DNA of 64,000 nt from Murdochiella vaginalis (GTDB taxonomy: Bacteria > Bacillota > Clostridia > Tissierellales > Peptoniphilaceae): the NCBI RefSeq assembly GCF_900119705.1, contig NZ_LT632322.1:434001-498000 (forward strand), read 5' to 3'. The notes below the pieces were generated by a model, which searched no databases, was not told the DNA's origin, and worked only from the letters and a program-made list of their open reading frames with translations. Below are positions 53,424 through 61,727 of the stretch, piece by piece. A program made the position numbers and the translations under genes. How positions within the stretch are numbered: the stretch's first letter is position 1; every line of letters begins with the position of its first letter.

Positions 53424-54037
53424 ATGGATCAAATCAAAATTGGAAAATTCATGGCATCCTGCAGGAAGGAACAGGGCATGACTCAGGCAGTCCTTGCCGA
53501 GAAGCTCGGAATCAGTGACCGGGCAATATCAAAATGGGAGACTGGAAAGTCCATGCCGGATTCCGGGATTATGCTGGAGCTGTGCGAGCTTCTGAAAATC
53601 AACGTCAACGAACTCCTGTCGGGCGAAAGAATTATGGCAGAAGTATATGACAAACGGGCAGAAGAAACCTGCTGGCGATGAGACGAGAGGTTGAAGAAAA
53701 GAACCGGCAAATGCTAAGGACGGAATACTGGATTGCGTTTCCTGCCGTCATTGCTGGACTGGTCATGGTGTTTGTGGCGTCATTTATAGAGATGCCAGTC
53801 TGGCTGAGAATCGTACTAATCGTATTCGCTCTCGTGATGATATTTACGGTCGCTTTTATCGCTGTGGGAATTGAGCAAAAGGCCGGATACTATGAATGCC
53901 AGAATTGCCACCACAGATATGTTCCTACATACTGGCAGACAAATCTTGCTATGCATATAGGACGGACGAGATACATGAAATGCCCAGAATGCGGAAAACG
54001 CAGCTGGCAGAAGAAAGTGCTGACAAAAGAAGAATAA
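53424..54037 (+). pseudogene. XRE-type regulator with membrane and zinc-ribbon C-terminus, frameshifted
   Basis: The first frame (53424-53681) encodes an XRE helix-turn-helix (MTQAVLAEKLGISDRAISKW, ETGKSMPDSGIMLELC, LLSGERIMAEVYDKRAEE) and then shifts out of frame. The second (53678-54037) continues with MRREVEEKNRQMLRTEYW, two transmembrane segments and a zinc ribbon (CQNCHHRY, then CPECGKR). At 53661-53669 the sequence GAAGAAACC lacks one A; adding it restores EENLLAMRREVEEKN as one protein of about 204 residues. The ATG at 53424 follows AAAGGAGGT. It is either a true inactivating deletion or a sequencing artefact. Confidence 0.85.
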
Positions 54038-54045
54038 GACAGACC

Positions 54046-54090
54046 AAGGCTCCTCAATACTGATTCGGTTCAGTGGCGAGGAGCCTTTTT
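54046..54090. terminator. Bidirectional terminator between XRE gene and recombinase fragment
   Basis: AAGGCTCCTC (54046-54055) pairs with GAGGAGCCTT (54078-54087), followed by TTT on the plus strand and preceded by a purine-rich stretch for the minus strand. It serves the two convergent genes. Confidence 0.85.
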
Positions 54091-55267
54091 ATGCTTCGAT
54101 GTCGATTGTGAGGCCGGACTTGAATTCCACGGTGAAATGGTCGGCGAAGACGGTAATCTTCTCAATGAGCATTCTAACCATAGTCTCATCAAACTCTGTG
54201 ATGTCAGTTTTCTGTTTAGCGATGAAGTCCTGCAGCTCTTTGATCCGGTTCATGGTCTCTTCCCGGCGATGGCTGTCGACCTCGGACTGTTCTTTCTGTT
54301 CCCGGAGCCGGAAAATCTCATCGGCGATGGCGTCGTAGTCTTGCTTGTTGTTGGCTTTCTTGATGAGCTCCTTTTGCAGCTCCGAGAGCCTTTCCTGAAT
54401 GCCGTCCGGCGAGAGGGTATCGGCGCTGACTACGGCTTTGGCGATGTTTGCCTGCAGTTGTTTCAAAAAGACCTTACGCTCGGTCAGAATCTTATTAATG
54501 GCCTTCAGCGTGATCTCCTGCAGCAGGAGCTCGTTGACCGTGCGGTTCTCGCAGGGCATCTCTGCATGGGTGATTTCCAAGCGGCTGATGCAGCGCCAGA
54601 CGATGGATTTGCAGCCGTGGTTGTTCCAGTGGACGCGCCTGTAAAGTTCACCGCAGTCTCCGCAGAAAACCATCTGTGCAAAGCAGTGATTGCAGGAGAA
54701 CCTGCGTTTCTTACCTGTCGGGCTGACGTGGACTACCCGGCGACGGACAAGCTCCGCCTGCACCTGCATGAAGAGCTCTTTCGGAATGATTGCCTCGTGG
54801 TCGCCCTCGACGTAGTATTGAGGAACGGTGCCGTTGTTTTTGATCCGCTTCTTCGTCAGGAAGTCTGTGGTATAGGTCTTTTGAAGTAGCGCGTCACCCA
54901 TGTATTTCTCGTTGCGGAGAATCTTGTTGATGGTGCTGGTGTGCCATTTTACCTTGCCAGCGCCGGTGAGGATGCCGTCAGCCATAAGCCCGTCTGCAAT
55001 CCTATCCATACCAAGGGTAAAAATCGGTGTGTTTCGAGGCAAAAACACGCTTTGATAAATTCCCGCGAACGACCGCGAAAATCTGACATCAATCTGGAGC
55101 AATCGAGTCATGTTGAGAGCGTGGCACTGATGTTGCGCACTTAACCCGACGAGCGTCAGCGAGTCGTAGGTAGGTGCCGTGTCAGGAATTCCCAAGAGCG
55201 CGAGCGAAAGCGAAGCGCGATTGGTGAATTCTACAGCCAAGGGAAGGGTGAAAAGCGTTGAAATCAA
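54089..55267 (-). pseudogene. Serine recombinase C-terminal fragment without catalytic domain
   Basis: The recognisable part (about 54089-55015) encodes the recombinase domain (WHTSTINKILRNEKYMGDAL, VPQYYVEGDHEAIIPKE), a zinc ribbon (CGDCGELYRR, later CISRLE...MPCENR), and a coiled coil. The N-terminal ~84 residues of the open frame are unrelated, and the catalytic domain with its serine is absent. It is the remnant of an integrase of an older element. The sequence is clearly more GC-rich than its surroundings, which suggests another source. Confidence 0.85.
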
Positions 55268-55500
55268 GGGGCTTTTGACATTTAAGTTAATTAGGTAAAA
55301 TGGGAGCCGCGGAACTGATCGGAGCGGTCTGAAAAAACAAGTAGGTATAGTTGAGTGTACTCTTTAGATAACAAGTCGCTTGAGACTGTGCCTTAGATGT
55401 TTTTTGCCCCTTGAGTGTACAGGATGAATGCATTTAAGGAAATTATGGATTACAATAAACTTGTAAGAAAGTAGGACGCTGAGGAATTAAGGACGAAATT
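55268..55500. other. Non-coding stretch before the bacteriocin-associated genes
   Basis: No convincing gene. A 16-codon frame at about 55428 (MNAFKEIMDYNKLVRK) lacks a good ribosome site. TTGAGTGTAC occurs twice (around 55352 and 55412), possibly a small regulatory repeat. Confidence 0.4.
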
Positions 55501-55575
55501 ATGAAGAAGAAATGGTTGTCTGTTTTCATAATATTGGCTCCCAAAGGAGGTTGTGATGAAGAGATGGTTTACTAG
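55501..55575 (+). other. 24-codon ORF overlapping the start of the bacteriocin-associated membrane gene
   Basis: The frame begins MKKKWLSVFIILA, a signal-peptide-like opening, and ends after GGCDEEMVY. It overlaps the ribosome site and start of the next gene by 20 bases. It may be a leader peptide or the stump of a deleted bacteriocin precursor. Confidence 0.4.
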
Positions 55576-57559
55576 TTTGACTTCAATCATTTTTGTTCTA
55601 TTTTTTTGTTTCATCCTCCAGGAAAAGCCTGATGGCATGCTTTTTACGATGTATCCGGATGTGCTCGTCTTATCGATGCCTCAAGATTTAGATTGGCAGG
55701 ATGTAGAAAAGGATTTAGACAAGCTGGGCAAAGAAACCAACAGTCTCATTAGTTTACGAATTGCACAGCCAACGGATGAAGATGGAAAGACATCCCATTT
55801 TTCCTACCTTCTATTCGGCCCAGGGAAGTTGCCCCAGGGTATGACAGAGGCTAGCAGCCAGGATCAGGAGAAAGTGGACCCGGTCAATTCCTACAGCATC
55901 TTACGTGGCTCCCTTTCTCAGGAGAGGCTAGCTGAAGTCCTTCGTTCTCATGGGGCGAAGGCGGAGTATTTTCCCGATGATCATTCTTTATTTTCCTTAG
56001 TTCTAGGCTATCTCCCACGGCCATCACTTAGTTTTAGCTTGCTTCTTTTCGGCCTGCTTTTCATTCTTCTCATCACCATGCGCCGGATTCAAGACCTTAG
56101 AAAATCAGGGATACAGGTCCTTTCGGGCATAGGTCGTTGGCATCTTTTAAAAGCATCCCTGCTGGACGATGTATTCGCTATTTTGATAGGCTTTTTCGCA
56201 GCGGGTCTTGTTTCGGTTTTCTTTCTTATCCTTACCAGACTTTGGAACGACAAATTTATTCTCTTCCTTTTGACTTGTGCCGGAATCTATGCCATAATCC
56301 TACTTCTTTTATCCCTTCTGATGGAACTCATTTTTTGGCGAGTGCTGAGAAAAAGCCATTTAATTGATCTTATAAAGGGGAGAATGCCTATTAAGTCGGC
56401 CCTTGCGGTCCTACTAATTGGGCAAGGAATCGCTTTTTTGGCAGTTGGCTTTGGAACCCACATGGTCACTGTCGTCTATCCTTTGTATCAAACGATTCAG
56501 GAGGGGACGGAGGCATGGGCCAAGCGATCGGATGCTTTTCATTTTAGTATGAATTTAGGTGCCTTTGATCCTTATCAAAAAGAATTGCAAAATCAGCGGG
56601 ATCTAGCCTGGTACGATTTCACGGCGGACGCTTTTATGGAAGATGACGTTTTCTATTGCGAGCATTTTTTACGAGAGCAGGACCCAATTTTGCCAAGTCT
56701 GGAGGAAAGTCGGAAAATTTTGCTGGTTAGCCCATCCTATTTAAAACGGGAGGAGATCCTTGCCGATCCAAATGAACAAAGAAAGATGGAACACTTGCAG
56801 GAAGGCGAATTTGGCCTAATCCTGTCCAAGAATTGTTCCAGAGAGGAAAAAGCCAAGGCTGAGAAAGCTCTTCAAAGCTATCTCTATGAGGCTTTTTGGG
56901 GAAAAGAATCCAAGCGAAGTAAAGAAGATATACAACCTATTCGTTTGCTAAGTGCGAAAGCGGACCCGGTTTTCTTTTATAACTATGAAGGGAAGCCACC
57001 AAGACAATATCTGGAGGATCCCTATATTCTTGTGCTGACGCCTAAAGCTACAGGCAAGTCTATCACTTCTGCAAAGCAATGGTCTTCTCGAATCGATGCC
57101 TATCTCCTATTTCCCAGTTTTGATAGGGTAGAACAGCTTCTTCATAAACATGGATTAAGCAGGTCTGTTTCTCATATTAAAAACACAAGGAATGTATACC
57201 TAGAGCAGGTGGCAGGCTACCGTTTTGAGTTGATTACCTTATTAATTGGGAGCATCATTGGTACACTGACAGCGGCCGTTTCCTTTGTGGTCATGAATCG
57301 TTTGTATTTCGAACACTTCCGACGAATGATTTTTATTCGAAGAATTTCAGGCTTTTCTTTTTTCAAAAATCATGAAAACTATTTAAAATTACAAGGAGGG
57401 GTGATGGCAGGCGGCCTGATCTTACTTTTCGTTTTATCCCGTAAAGTCCTACTGAATCTTCTGGTCTTTCTTGTATTTATGATGATGGAGGGCATCCTTC
57501 TTCATCGGCAAATGAAGAGAGAAAATCGAAGTGCCGTTACCTTATTGAAAGGAGAATAG
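55556..57559 (+). CDS. Bacteriocin-associated integral membrane protein (DUF1430 type)
   Basis: A 667-residue membrane protein with a first transmembrane segment at residues 5-23, an external part of about 130 residues, a block of three to four transmembrane segments (about 160-310), a second external part, and three more segments at the C-terminus. This FtsX-like layout, the LVLSMPQDLDWQDVEKDLDKL start and the partner ATPase fit the bacteriocin-associated (lactococcin 972 group) membrane family. The ATG at 55556 was preferred to GTG 55553 because AGGAGG (55545-55550) lies closer to correct spacing. It works with the ATPase gene that starts 2 bases after its stop. Confidence 0.78.
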   Translation: MKRWFTSLTSIIFVLFFCFILQEKPDGMLFTMYPDVLVLSMPQDLDWQDVEKDLDKLGKETNSLISLRIAQPTDEDGKTSHFSYLLFGPGKLPQGMTEASSQDQEKVDPVNSYSILRGSLSQERLAEVLRSHGAKAEYFPDDHSLFSLVLGYLPRPSLSFSLLLFGLLFILLITMRRIQDLRKSGIQVLSGIGRWHLLKASLLDDVFAILIGFFAAGLVSVFFLILTRLWNDKFILFLLTCAGIYAIILLLLSLLMELIFWRVLRKSHLIDLIKGRMPIKSALAVLLIGQGIAFLAVGFGTHMVTVVYPLYQTIQEGTEAWAKRSDAFHFSMNLGAFDPYQKELQNQRDLAWYDFTADAFMEDDVFYCEHFLREQDPILPSLEESRKILLVSPSYLKREEILADPNEQRKMEHLQEGEFGLILSKNCSREEKAKAEKALQSYLYEAFWGKESKRSKEDIQPIRLLSAKADPVFFYNYEGKPPRQYLEDPYILVLTPKATGKSITSAKQWSSRIDAYLLFPSFDRVEQLLHKHGLSRSVSHIKNTRNVYLEQVAGYRFELITLLIGSIIGTLTAAVSFVVMNRLYFEHFRRMIFIRRISGFSFFKNHENYLKLQGGVMAGGLILLFVLSRKVLLNLLVFLVFMMMEGILLHRQMKRENRSAVTLLKGE

Positions 57560-57561
57560 AG

Positions 57562-58188
57562 ATGATGGAACTGATTAAAGTCCAAAAAAACTATGGAGAT
57601 CATCAAATTTTCAAAGATTTGTCCTTTCGTTTTGAAGCCGGAAATATTTATGCTTTGATCGGGAAAAGCGGATCCGGCAAAACAACTCTTCTCAACATGA
57701 TGGCCAAGTTGGAAGCTTGGAATGGAGGACAAATCATCTACCGTGGAAAAGCCTTGGAAAGCTATAAGGAGCGGACCTTTTTTGAAAAAGAACTGGGCTA
57801 TCTCTTCCAAAATCTTGGCCTTATTGAGAATGCGAGTGTAGCTGAAAACCTGGACTTAGGACTTGTAGGAAAAAAGATGAGTAAGGAGGAAAAGAAGCAG
57901 GCTTTCCGAGACGTTCTGGTCAAGGTGAATCTGTCTTATCTTCCTTTGGATCGAAAGATCTATACGTTGTCGGGTGGGGAGGCGCAGCGCATATCGGTGG
58001 GCAAGTTGATGCTGAAGAAGCCCTCCCTGCTTTTAGCGGATGAACCCACAGCTTCCCTGGATCCCAAAACGGCCGATGAGATCTTAAAACTGGTCTTTCA
58101 AATGCGTGATCCTGAGCGTCTGATTATCATTGCAACCCATAGTCCGGAAATATGGCAACGTTGCGATGAGGTTCTTGCTATTTCCTAG
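57562..58188 (+). CDS. ABC ATPase, bacteriocin export/immunity type (lactococcin 972 group)
   Basis: A 208-residue ATPase: LIGKSGSGKTTLLNMMAKLE (Walker A), LSGGEAQRISVGKLML (signature) and LLLADEPTASLDPKTA (Walker B). Size and neighbour fit the putative bacteriocin export group of ABC ATPases that pair with DUF1430-type membrane proteins. All catalytic residues are present. No bacteriocin gene is visible nearby, so the pair may give immunity or serve another role. The next sequence downstream is a broken ABC fragment. Confidence 0.85.
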   Translation: MMELIKVQKNYGDHQIFKDLSFRFEAGNIYALIGKSGSGKTTLLNMMAKLEAWNGGQIIYRGKALESYKERTFFEKELGYLFQNLGLIENASVAENLDLGLVGKKMSKEEKKQAFRDVLVKVNLSYLPLDRKIYTLSGGEAQRISVGKLMLKKPSLLLADEPTASLDPKTADEILKLVFQMRDPERLIIIATHSPEIWQRCDEVLAIS

Positions 58189-58345
58189 ATGAGCTTACTC
58201 CCAAACTTCAGATTTTTGATGTCCTGATTTCGGATGAATTTTTCGATGGCAGCCAAGTTCTTCTGGTGTGCTTTCTGACTGGCTTTTTATTTCAGGATCC
58301 GGTCTTTTTCGTCTTCCAGCCGGGCCTTTCAGGATGATGTCTTTT

Positions 58346-58540
58346 AGGAAAATTCTATTTCTTGATGAGCCGACCAGTGGATTGGACCACAGAACTATGC
58401 AAATCGTGGCAAAAAATCTGATAAAGGCAAAGCGGCAGGACAAATTGATATTAGTGATATCACATGATATGGAGTTCTTAGAAGCGGTTTGCGATACGAT
58501 AATAAAAGTAAATCCTGAGATGAACCATATGGCCATATAG
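58346..58540 (+). pseudogene. ABC ATPase C-terminal fragment (ECF-type)
   Basis: The frame reads KILFLDEPTSGLDHRTMQIV, LVISHDMEFLEAVCDTIIKV. This is the Walker B to H-loop part of an ECF-type second ATPase domain. The Walker A and signature parts are missing, and the upstream 150 bases are unrelated. It is a decayed gene, perhaps from a third ECF-type system. Confidence 0.8.
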
Positions 58541-58588
58541 CCGTTTTTACGACTATGAAAAAGTGTATCAAAAATGAGAAAGAATATA

Positions 58589-58671
58589 GACCAATTACCT
58601 TGAACAGGAGAAAAGCTCTGAACAATTTCCATGTACGAGTCTATATTCTTTGACCAGTTTCCTTGTACGAG
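58589..58671. repeat. Array of three degenerate 20-bp repeats, 31-32 bp apart
   Basis: Units start at 58589, 58620 and 58652 with consensus GACCAATTTCCTTGTACGAG. Spacing equals three helical turns. The layout is the same as in the other IS-like ends of this region, but the unit is different, so it marks a different element type. Confidence 0.7.
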
Positions 58672-58716
58672 GGCCAGTAAAAAGAGTCTGTAGACATTCA
58701 TCCGGTCATCTCAATC

Positions 58717-58956
58717 CATGTTGAGACGGTGGTATTGATGTCTAGGGTCGAGGGGAAATAGTCGCGAAAGCCCAGTAATACTGCGGTTTTCGGGCAATTG
58801 GGAAAATTTGGTATCGAACAGGACGAATGCTTCTCGGTAACTTATCCAAGGGCAGATCAGGTCAAAAAGTGTGAGAGTTGAGTTGCCTTAATAGATGTCA
58901 CTATGTTGAGTTGCCGAGTTAGATGTTGGGGTAGTTGTGGCTGTGAGATAGATGTC
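58717..58956. repeat. IS-like end with phased 28-29 bp repeats, copy B
   Basis: It is closely related to 42655-42893 over the full length, starting CATGTTGAGACGGT and ending with AGATGTC. Units end at 58899, 58927 and 58956. Both copies have an open frame ending GNLSKG(R/K)SGQKV just before the repeats. It lies between the ABC fragment and the deaminase. Confidence 0.75.
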
Positions 58957-59063
58957 TAATTCGGATAATAGTTTTCGATAGGAAAGATTATGATGAAACT
59001 GGAGTATATGCAAATAGGAAGGCCTATGCGATAAATTTAGGTATTTTAGGAGAAAAGGGATAT

Positions 59064-59498
59064 ATGGATATTTGGGATACAATGTATGAAAAGGCGAAGG
59101 CACAATTTCATCCGGAGGAAGTTTCTCCATTCGTTTACGCACATCATGTTGTATGCGCAATAGAAGCTGAAAACGGAGAAATTTTCACGGGTTTCTGCAT
59201 TGAGAGCTGCAGTGGGGTTCTTAATTTGTGCGCAGAACGTGTGGCCGCTCTTAATATGTATGTAAATAGCGGACAGACGAAGGTGAAGCGCCTGATCGCA
59301 TTCCGCGACAAGGCACCTTATGGCGCAGGAAGCGGTATGCCTTGTGGAGCGTGTAGAGAGTTCTTTTATCAATTGAATGAAGAAAATGAAAAAATGGAGA
59401 TTATGGAGGACTTTGAACAGCGGAAGACTGTCACGTTGAAGGAGCTCATGCCAAATTGGTGGGGCAAAGATAGATATGCTGAAGCGAAAGCAAAATGA
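59064..59498 (+). CDS. Cytidine deaminase-like protein
   Basis: A 144-residue protein with the zinc deaminase motifs CAE (Cys56-Ala-Glu58) and PCGAC (Pro93-Cys94...Cys97). The Glu acts as proton shuttle and the three Cys bind zinc. The C-terminal end (TVTLKELMPNWWG) fits this deaminase subgroup. It would act on cytidine, on a blasticidin-like nucleoside or on a similar compound. The ATG at 59064 was chosen because the family begins MDIW; an open frame of about 35 codons continues upstream (FDRKDYDETGVYANRKAYAI) and looks like the fused end of a lost gene. Confidence 0.82.
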   Translation: MDIWDTMYEKAKAQFHPEEVSPFVYAHHVVCAIEAENGEIFTGFCIESCSGVLNLCAERVAALNMYVNSGQTKVKRLIAFRDKAPYGAGSGMPCGACREFFYQLNEENEKMEIMEDFEQRKTVTLKELMPNWWGKDRYAEAKAK

Positions 59499-59569
59499 CC
59501 GTCCCGCTTGTATAGACAGATCAGGTCTCCCACACTACCATCCCGGTTTCAAGCCTTCGCCATGATCTT

Positions 59570-59808
59570 ATGGATCGAGCAAGGAGAATGGCGAGAATGA
59601 ATACTGAGCACCATCTGTGGGTTGACATGACGGATGAGGAAATGCTCAGAAGCTGCGGACTCATACTTGAGGATCCGGAAACGAACAAAGAAGGTATCAC
59701 ACTTGCGGCAATCTTACTCTTTGGTACGAATAACCGTATCATGTCCGTGTTACCTCAGCATAAGACAGACGCTATTTTCAGAGTGTTCAATGTTGATCGT
59801 TATGATGT
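59570..59808 (+). pseudogene. AlbA/Schlafen-type ATPase fragment
   Basis: About 80 codons read DRARRMARMNTEHHLW, MTDEEMLRSCGLILEDPETN, GITLAAILLFGTNNRIMSVL and TDAIFRVFNVDRYD. The same sequence pattern is in the intact ATPase at 10337 (residues 160-245). Both ends are missing. A different frame takes over at 59811. It is a relic of a second such gene. Confidence 0.82.
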
Positions 59809-59810
59809 TC

Positions 59811-59972
59811 TGCATATTTGGGGCGTTAGCTTCTTTTATTCAAGGAGAAGTTGGAATAGGTATATCTGGCTTGGTTATCGGTTTCCTATTTAGTCCCTAT
59901 GGGCTTCCGATGATAGGAGCGACTGTGATAGCGTTTATAGAATTGATAAATTATAAGATTAAGGCGGTGTAG
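59811..59972 (+). pseudogene. Membrane protein C-terminal fragment
   Basis: About 53 codons encode two hydrophobic segments (CIFGALASFIQGEVGIGISG, LVIGFLFSPYGLPMIGATVI) and a basic end. The family is a small ICE-type membrane protein whose N-terminus has been replaced by the ATPase fragment just upstream. Confidence 0.55.
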
Positions 59973-59998
59973 ACAAATTTGAATTTCTGAAGGAGAAA

Positions 59999-60583
59999 AT
60001 GGTGGATGAATTAAGAAAAGAAATTGCAATTCAGCAGAAAAAAGGATTACCATTTATCATGGCATCGGTGATTATATGGCTTCTGATAGTACTTGTGTCA
60101 ATTTTAGATATCAATATGAATATGAAAAATTTATTGGTATTTTGCTGTTCATGCCCATTATTACCGCTGGCTTGGCTCATTGGTAAACTTATAAAGGTGG
60201 ATATCTTTTCAAAACAAAATCCACTTGGACAATTAGGCTTCATTTTCACCTTAAATCAAATGATTTATTTATTAATCGTTATGTGGGTGTTTAGTGCGGT
60301 TCCGGAAAAGATGATTATGGTATACGCTATGGTGTTTGGAGCACATTTATTTCCCTATTCATGGTTGTATCAATCAAAGGGATATACAGTTGCTGCAATT
60401 TCCATTCCGATGATTTCCTTGATTTTAGGATGTGCATTAAACGGCACAACGGTTGCTGTTGCGGCATGTATTATTGAGATAGTATTTGCTTGTGTATTAC
60501 ATATGGAATTAAAGAAAATGGGAGATAACTACAACAAATCCCAGTTTGTAGAGCTTAGCAAGGATCAAGTTTCTATGAAATAG
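59999..60583 (+). CDS. DUF7010-like multi-spanning membrane protein
   Basis: A 194-residue membrane protein with about six hydrophobic segments, opening MVDELRKEIAIQQKKGLPFI and containing AHLFPYSWLYQSKGYTVAA. This type is seen in Firmicutes as an uncharacterised membrane family; I recall it as DUF7010-like but am not certain. AAGGAG (59990-59995) lies just before the ATG; a GTG at 60002 is possible. A terminator follows at 60621. No functional partner is evident. Confidence 0.65.
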   Translation: MVDELRKEIAIQQKKGLPFIMASVIIWLLIVLVSILDINMNMKNLLVFCCSCPLLPLAWLIGKLIKVDIFSKQNPLGQLGFIFTLNQMIYLLIVMWVFSAVPEKMIMVYAMVFGAHLFPYSWLYQSKGYTVAAISIPMISLILGCALNGTTVAVAACIIEIVFACVLHMELKKMGDNYNKSQFVELSKDQVSMK

Positions 60584-60620
60584 AAATCTAAATCTAAATA
60601 CGTTATGTGTAAATAATTAA

Positions 60621-60643
60621 GGCGGTAGTAATACCGTCTTTTT
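60621..60643 (+). terminator. Terminator after the membrane protein gene
   Basis: GGCGGTA (60621-60627) pairs with TACCGTC (60632-60638; one G-U) and is followed by TTTTT. Confidence 0.8.
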
Positions 60644-60645
60644 AG

Positions 60646-60783
60646 ATGTTTAAAAAGGTTTCAGAATTCAAGGCTAAAGTTTCAGAATTCAAGGCTAAAG
60701 TTTCAGAGTTCAAAGCTAAGGTTTTATTGTATCCAACACGTAATGAAACTAGAGAACAAAACAACATATTTGATACATTTTAA
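60646..60783 (+). other. 45-codon ORF with 21-bp tandem repeat encoding heptads
   Basis: The frame from ATG 60646 contains three copies of VSEFKAK encoded by 21-bp DNA repeats (60658-60720; first two identical, third with three changes) and then KVLLYPTRNETREQN. Seven-residue repeats of this kind would form a short amphipathic helix. There is no ribosome site, so it may be non-coding; the repeat could be an IS end. Confidence 0.35.
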
Positions 60784-60798
60784 CGGCACAGCCGCTTA

Positions 60799-60858
60799 GG
60801 GTACGAAACTCATACGCAGGGGTACGAAAAATAGGTATGGGGGGCACGAAAACAATTC
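60799..60858. repeat. Array of three degenerate 21-22 bp repeats
   Basis: ACGAAA recurs at 60803, 60824 and 60846, each time after GGGTACGAA/GGGCACGAA-like sequence. Spacing is two helical turns. This is the fourth distinct phased array in the region and probably an IS-like end or protein-binding site. Confidence 0.6.
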
Positions 60859-60935
60859 GATAGGAAAAATAGCATCCCGATCATATAAAATCAGGCCTTC
60901 TTCTGGTCATAATTATTGACGTAAAAATATTTCTC

Positions 60936-60986
60936 TTGACAGATAGCAACAGCTGGGTGTAATATTTAGATAACTTAGTTATCTAA
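60936..60986 (+). promoter_or_regulatory. Promoter and palindromic operator of the second TetR gene
   Basis: TTGACA (60936-60941) and TAATAT (60960-60965) are 18 bases apart. Directly downstream TTAGATAAC (60966-60974) and GTTATCTAA (60978-60986) form a perfect 9-bp inverted repeat with a 3-base centre. It is placed for autorepression by the TetR encoded at 61015. Confidence 0.85.
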
Positions 60987-61014
60987 GCAAGAACTATTTT
61001 TGATGGGAGGATCT

Positions 61015-61653
61015 ATGACTACAGGTAATTTTGAAGAAACTCATGCCAACATACTAAAAAGTGGTCTGGATGCCTTCTTGGAGGAAGGCTATGAAAAAGC
61101 AAATTTGAGAAGAATTTGTAAATCAGCTGGCGTGACAACAGGAGCTTTCTATAAGCATTTTACAGATAAGGAAGATTTGTTTGCAAAGTTGGTAGAGCCT
61201 TTAGCAGATAAGATCAATGAAATTTATAACTACTACGAAAAAGAAAGTTTTTCCACCTACGGCACGGAGTTTCCCATTCCCAAAGAAAAAATCTTAAAAG
61301 TTCTTGAACTCAAACAAGAAGGGACGCTTAAAAGTGTTGAGTTTTTCTATGCACATAAAGATATCTTTGAGCTTCTTATTTTTAAATCCTATGGCACAAA
61401 GTATGAGCATTTCTTAGATAAACTCATCGAAATTGAGGATCGTAATGACTGGTCGATTTTAGAGATGATCCATGGGAAAGAAAACGCGGATTCCATTATG
61501 ACCAAGCAAAGTGTCCATATCATCAATCATGCATTTTTCAACGCCATCTCTGAACTCGTTGTACACGCATCCGATAAAGAACAGCTTCTCAGTATGGCAA
61601 AGACGATGTCTAATTTTTTCAATGCGGGTTGGGAAAAGTACCGCAGCCCGTAG
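61015..61653 (+). CDS. TetR-family repressor, second copy type
   Basis: A 212-residue TetR regulator with an N-terminal helix-turn-helix (GLDAFLEEGYEKANLRRICK, then SAGVTTGAFYKHFTDKEDLF). Its C-terminal helical part has VHIINHAFFNAISELVVH and ends FFNAGWEKYRSP, close to the FFNSGWDGLLRFK end of the TetR at 25338, so the two are related. The ATG at 61015 was chosen because GGGAGG (61005-61010) lies 4 bases upstream; an in-frame TTG at 61000 overlaps this site. It probably controls itself and the ABC pair downstream through palindromic sites. Confidence 0.9.
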   Translation: MTTGNFEETHANILKSGLDAFLEEGYEKANLRRICKSAGVTTGAFYKHFTDKEDLFAKLVEPLADKINEIYNYYEKESFSTYGTEFPIPKEKILKVLELKQEGTLKSVEFFYAHKDIFELLIFKSYGTKYEHFLDKLIEIEDRNDWSILEMIHGKENADSIMTKQSVHIINHAFFNAISELVVHASDKEQLLSMAKTMSNFFNAGWEKYRSP

Positions 61654-61672
61654 CTCTATATTTTTTTATCCA

Positions 61673-61693
61673 AGAGATGACTTAGTTATCTAA
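61673..61693 (+). promoter_or_regulatory. Second, degenerate TetR operator before the ABC genes
   Basis: AGAGATGAC-TTA-GTTATCTAA repeats the operator at 60966: the right arm is perfect, the left arm 6 of 9. It lies 34 bases before the ABC half-transporter gene, so the ABC genes may have their own repressed promoter. Confidence 0.65.
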
Positions 61694-61727
61694 TTTGCTT
61701 TATATGTGATCGTGAGGAGGTAAAAAC

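Noticed and set aside
54137-54889. Long plus-strand ORF opposite the recombinase fragment
   Set aside because: The minus strand encodes recognisable recombinase and zinc-ribbon motifs; the plus frame is an antisense shadow typical of GC-rich sequence.
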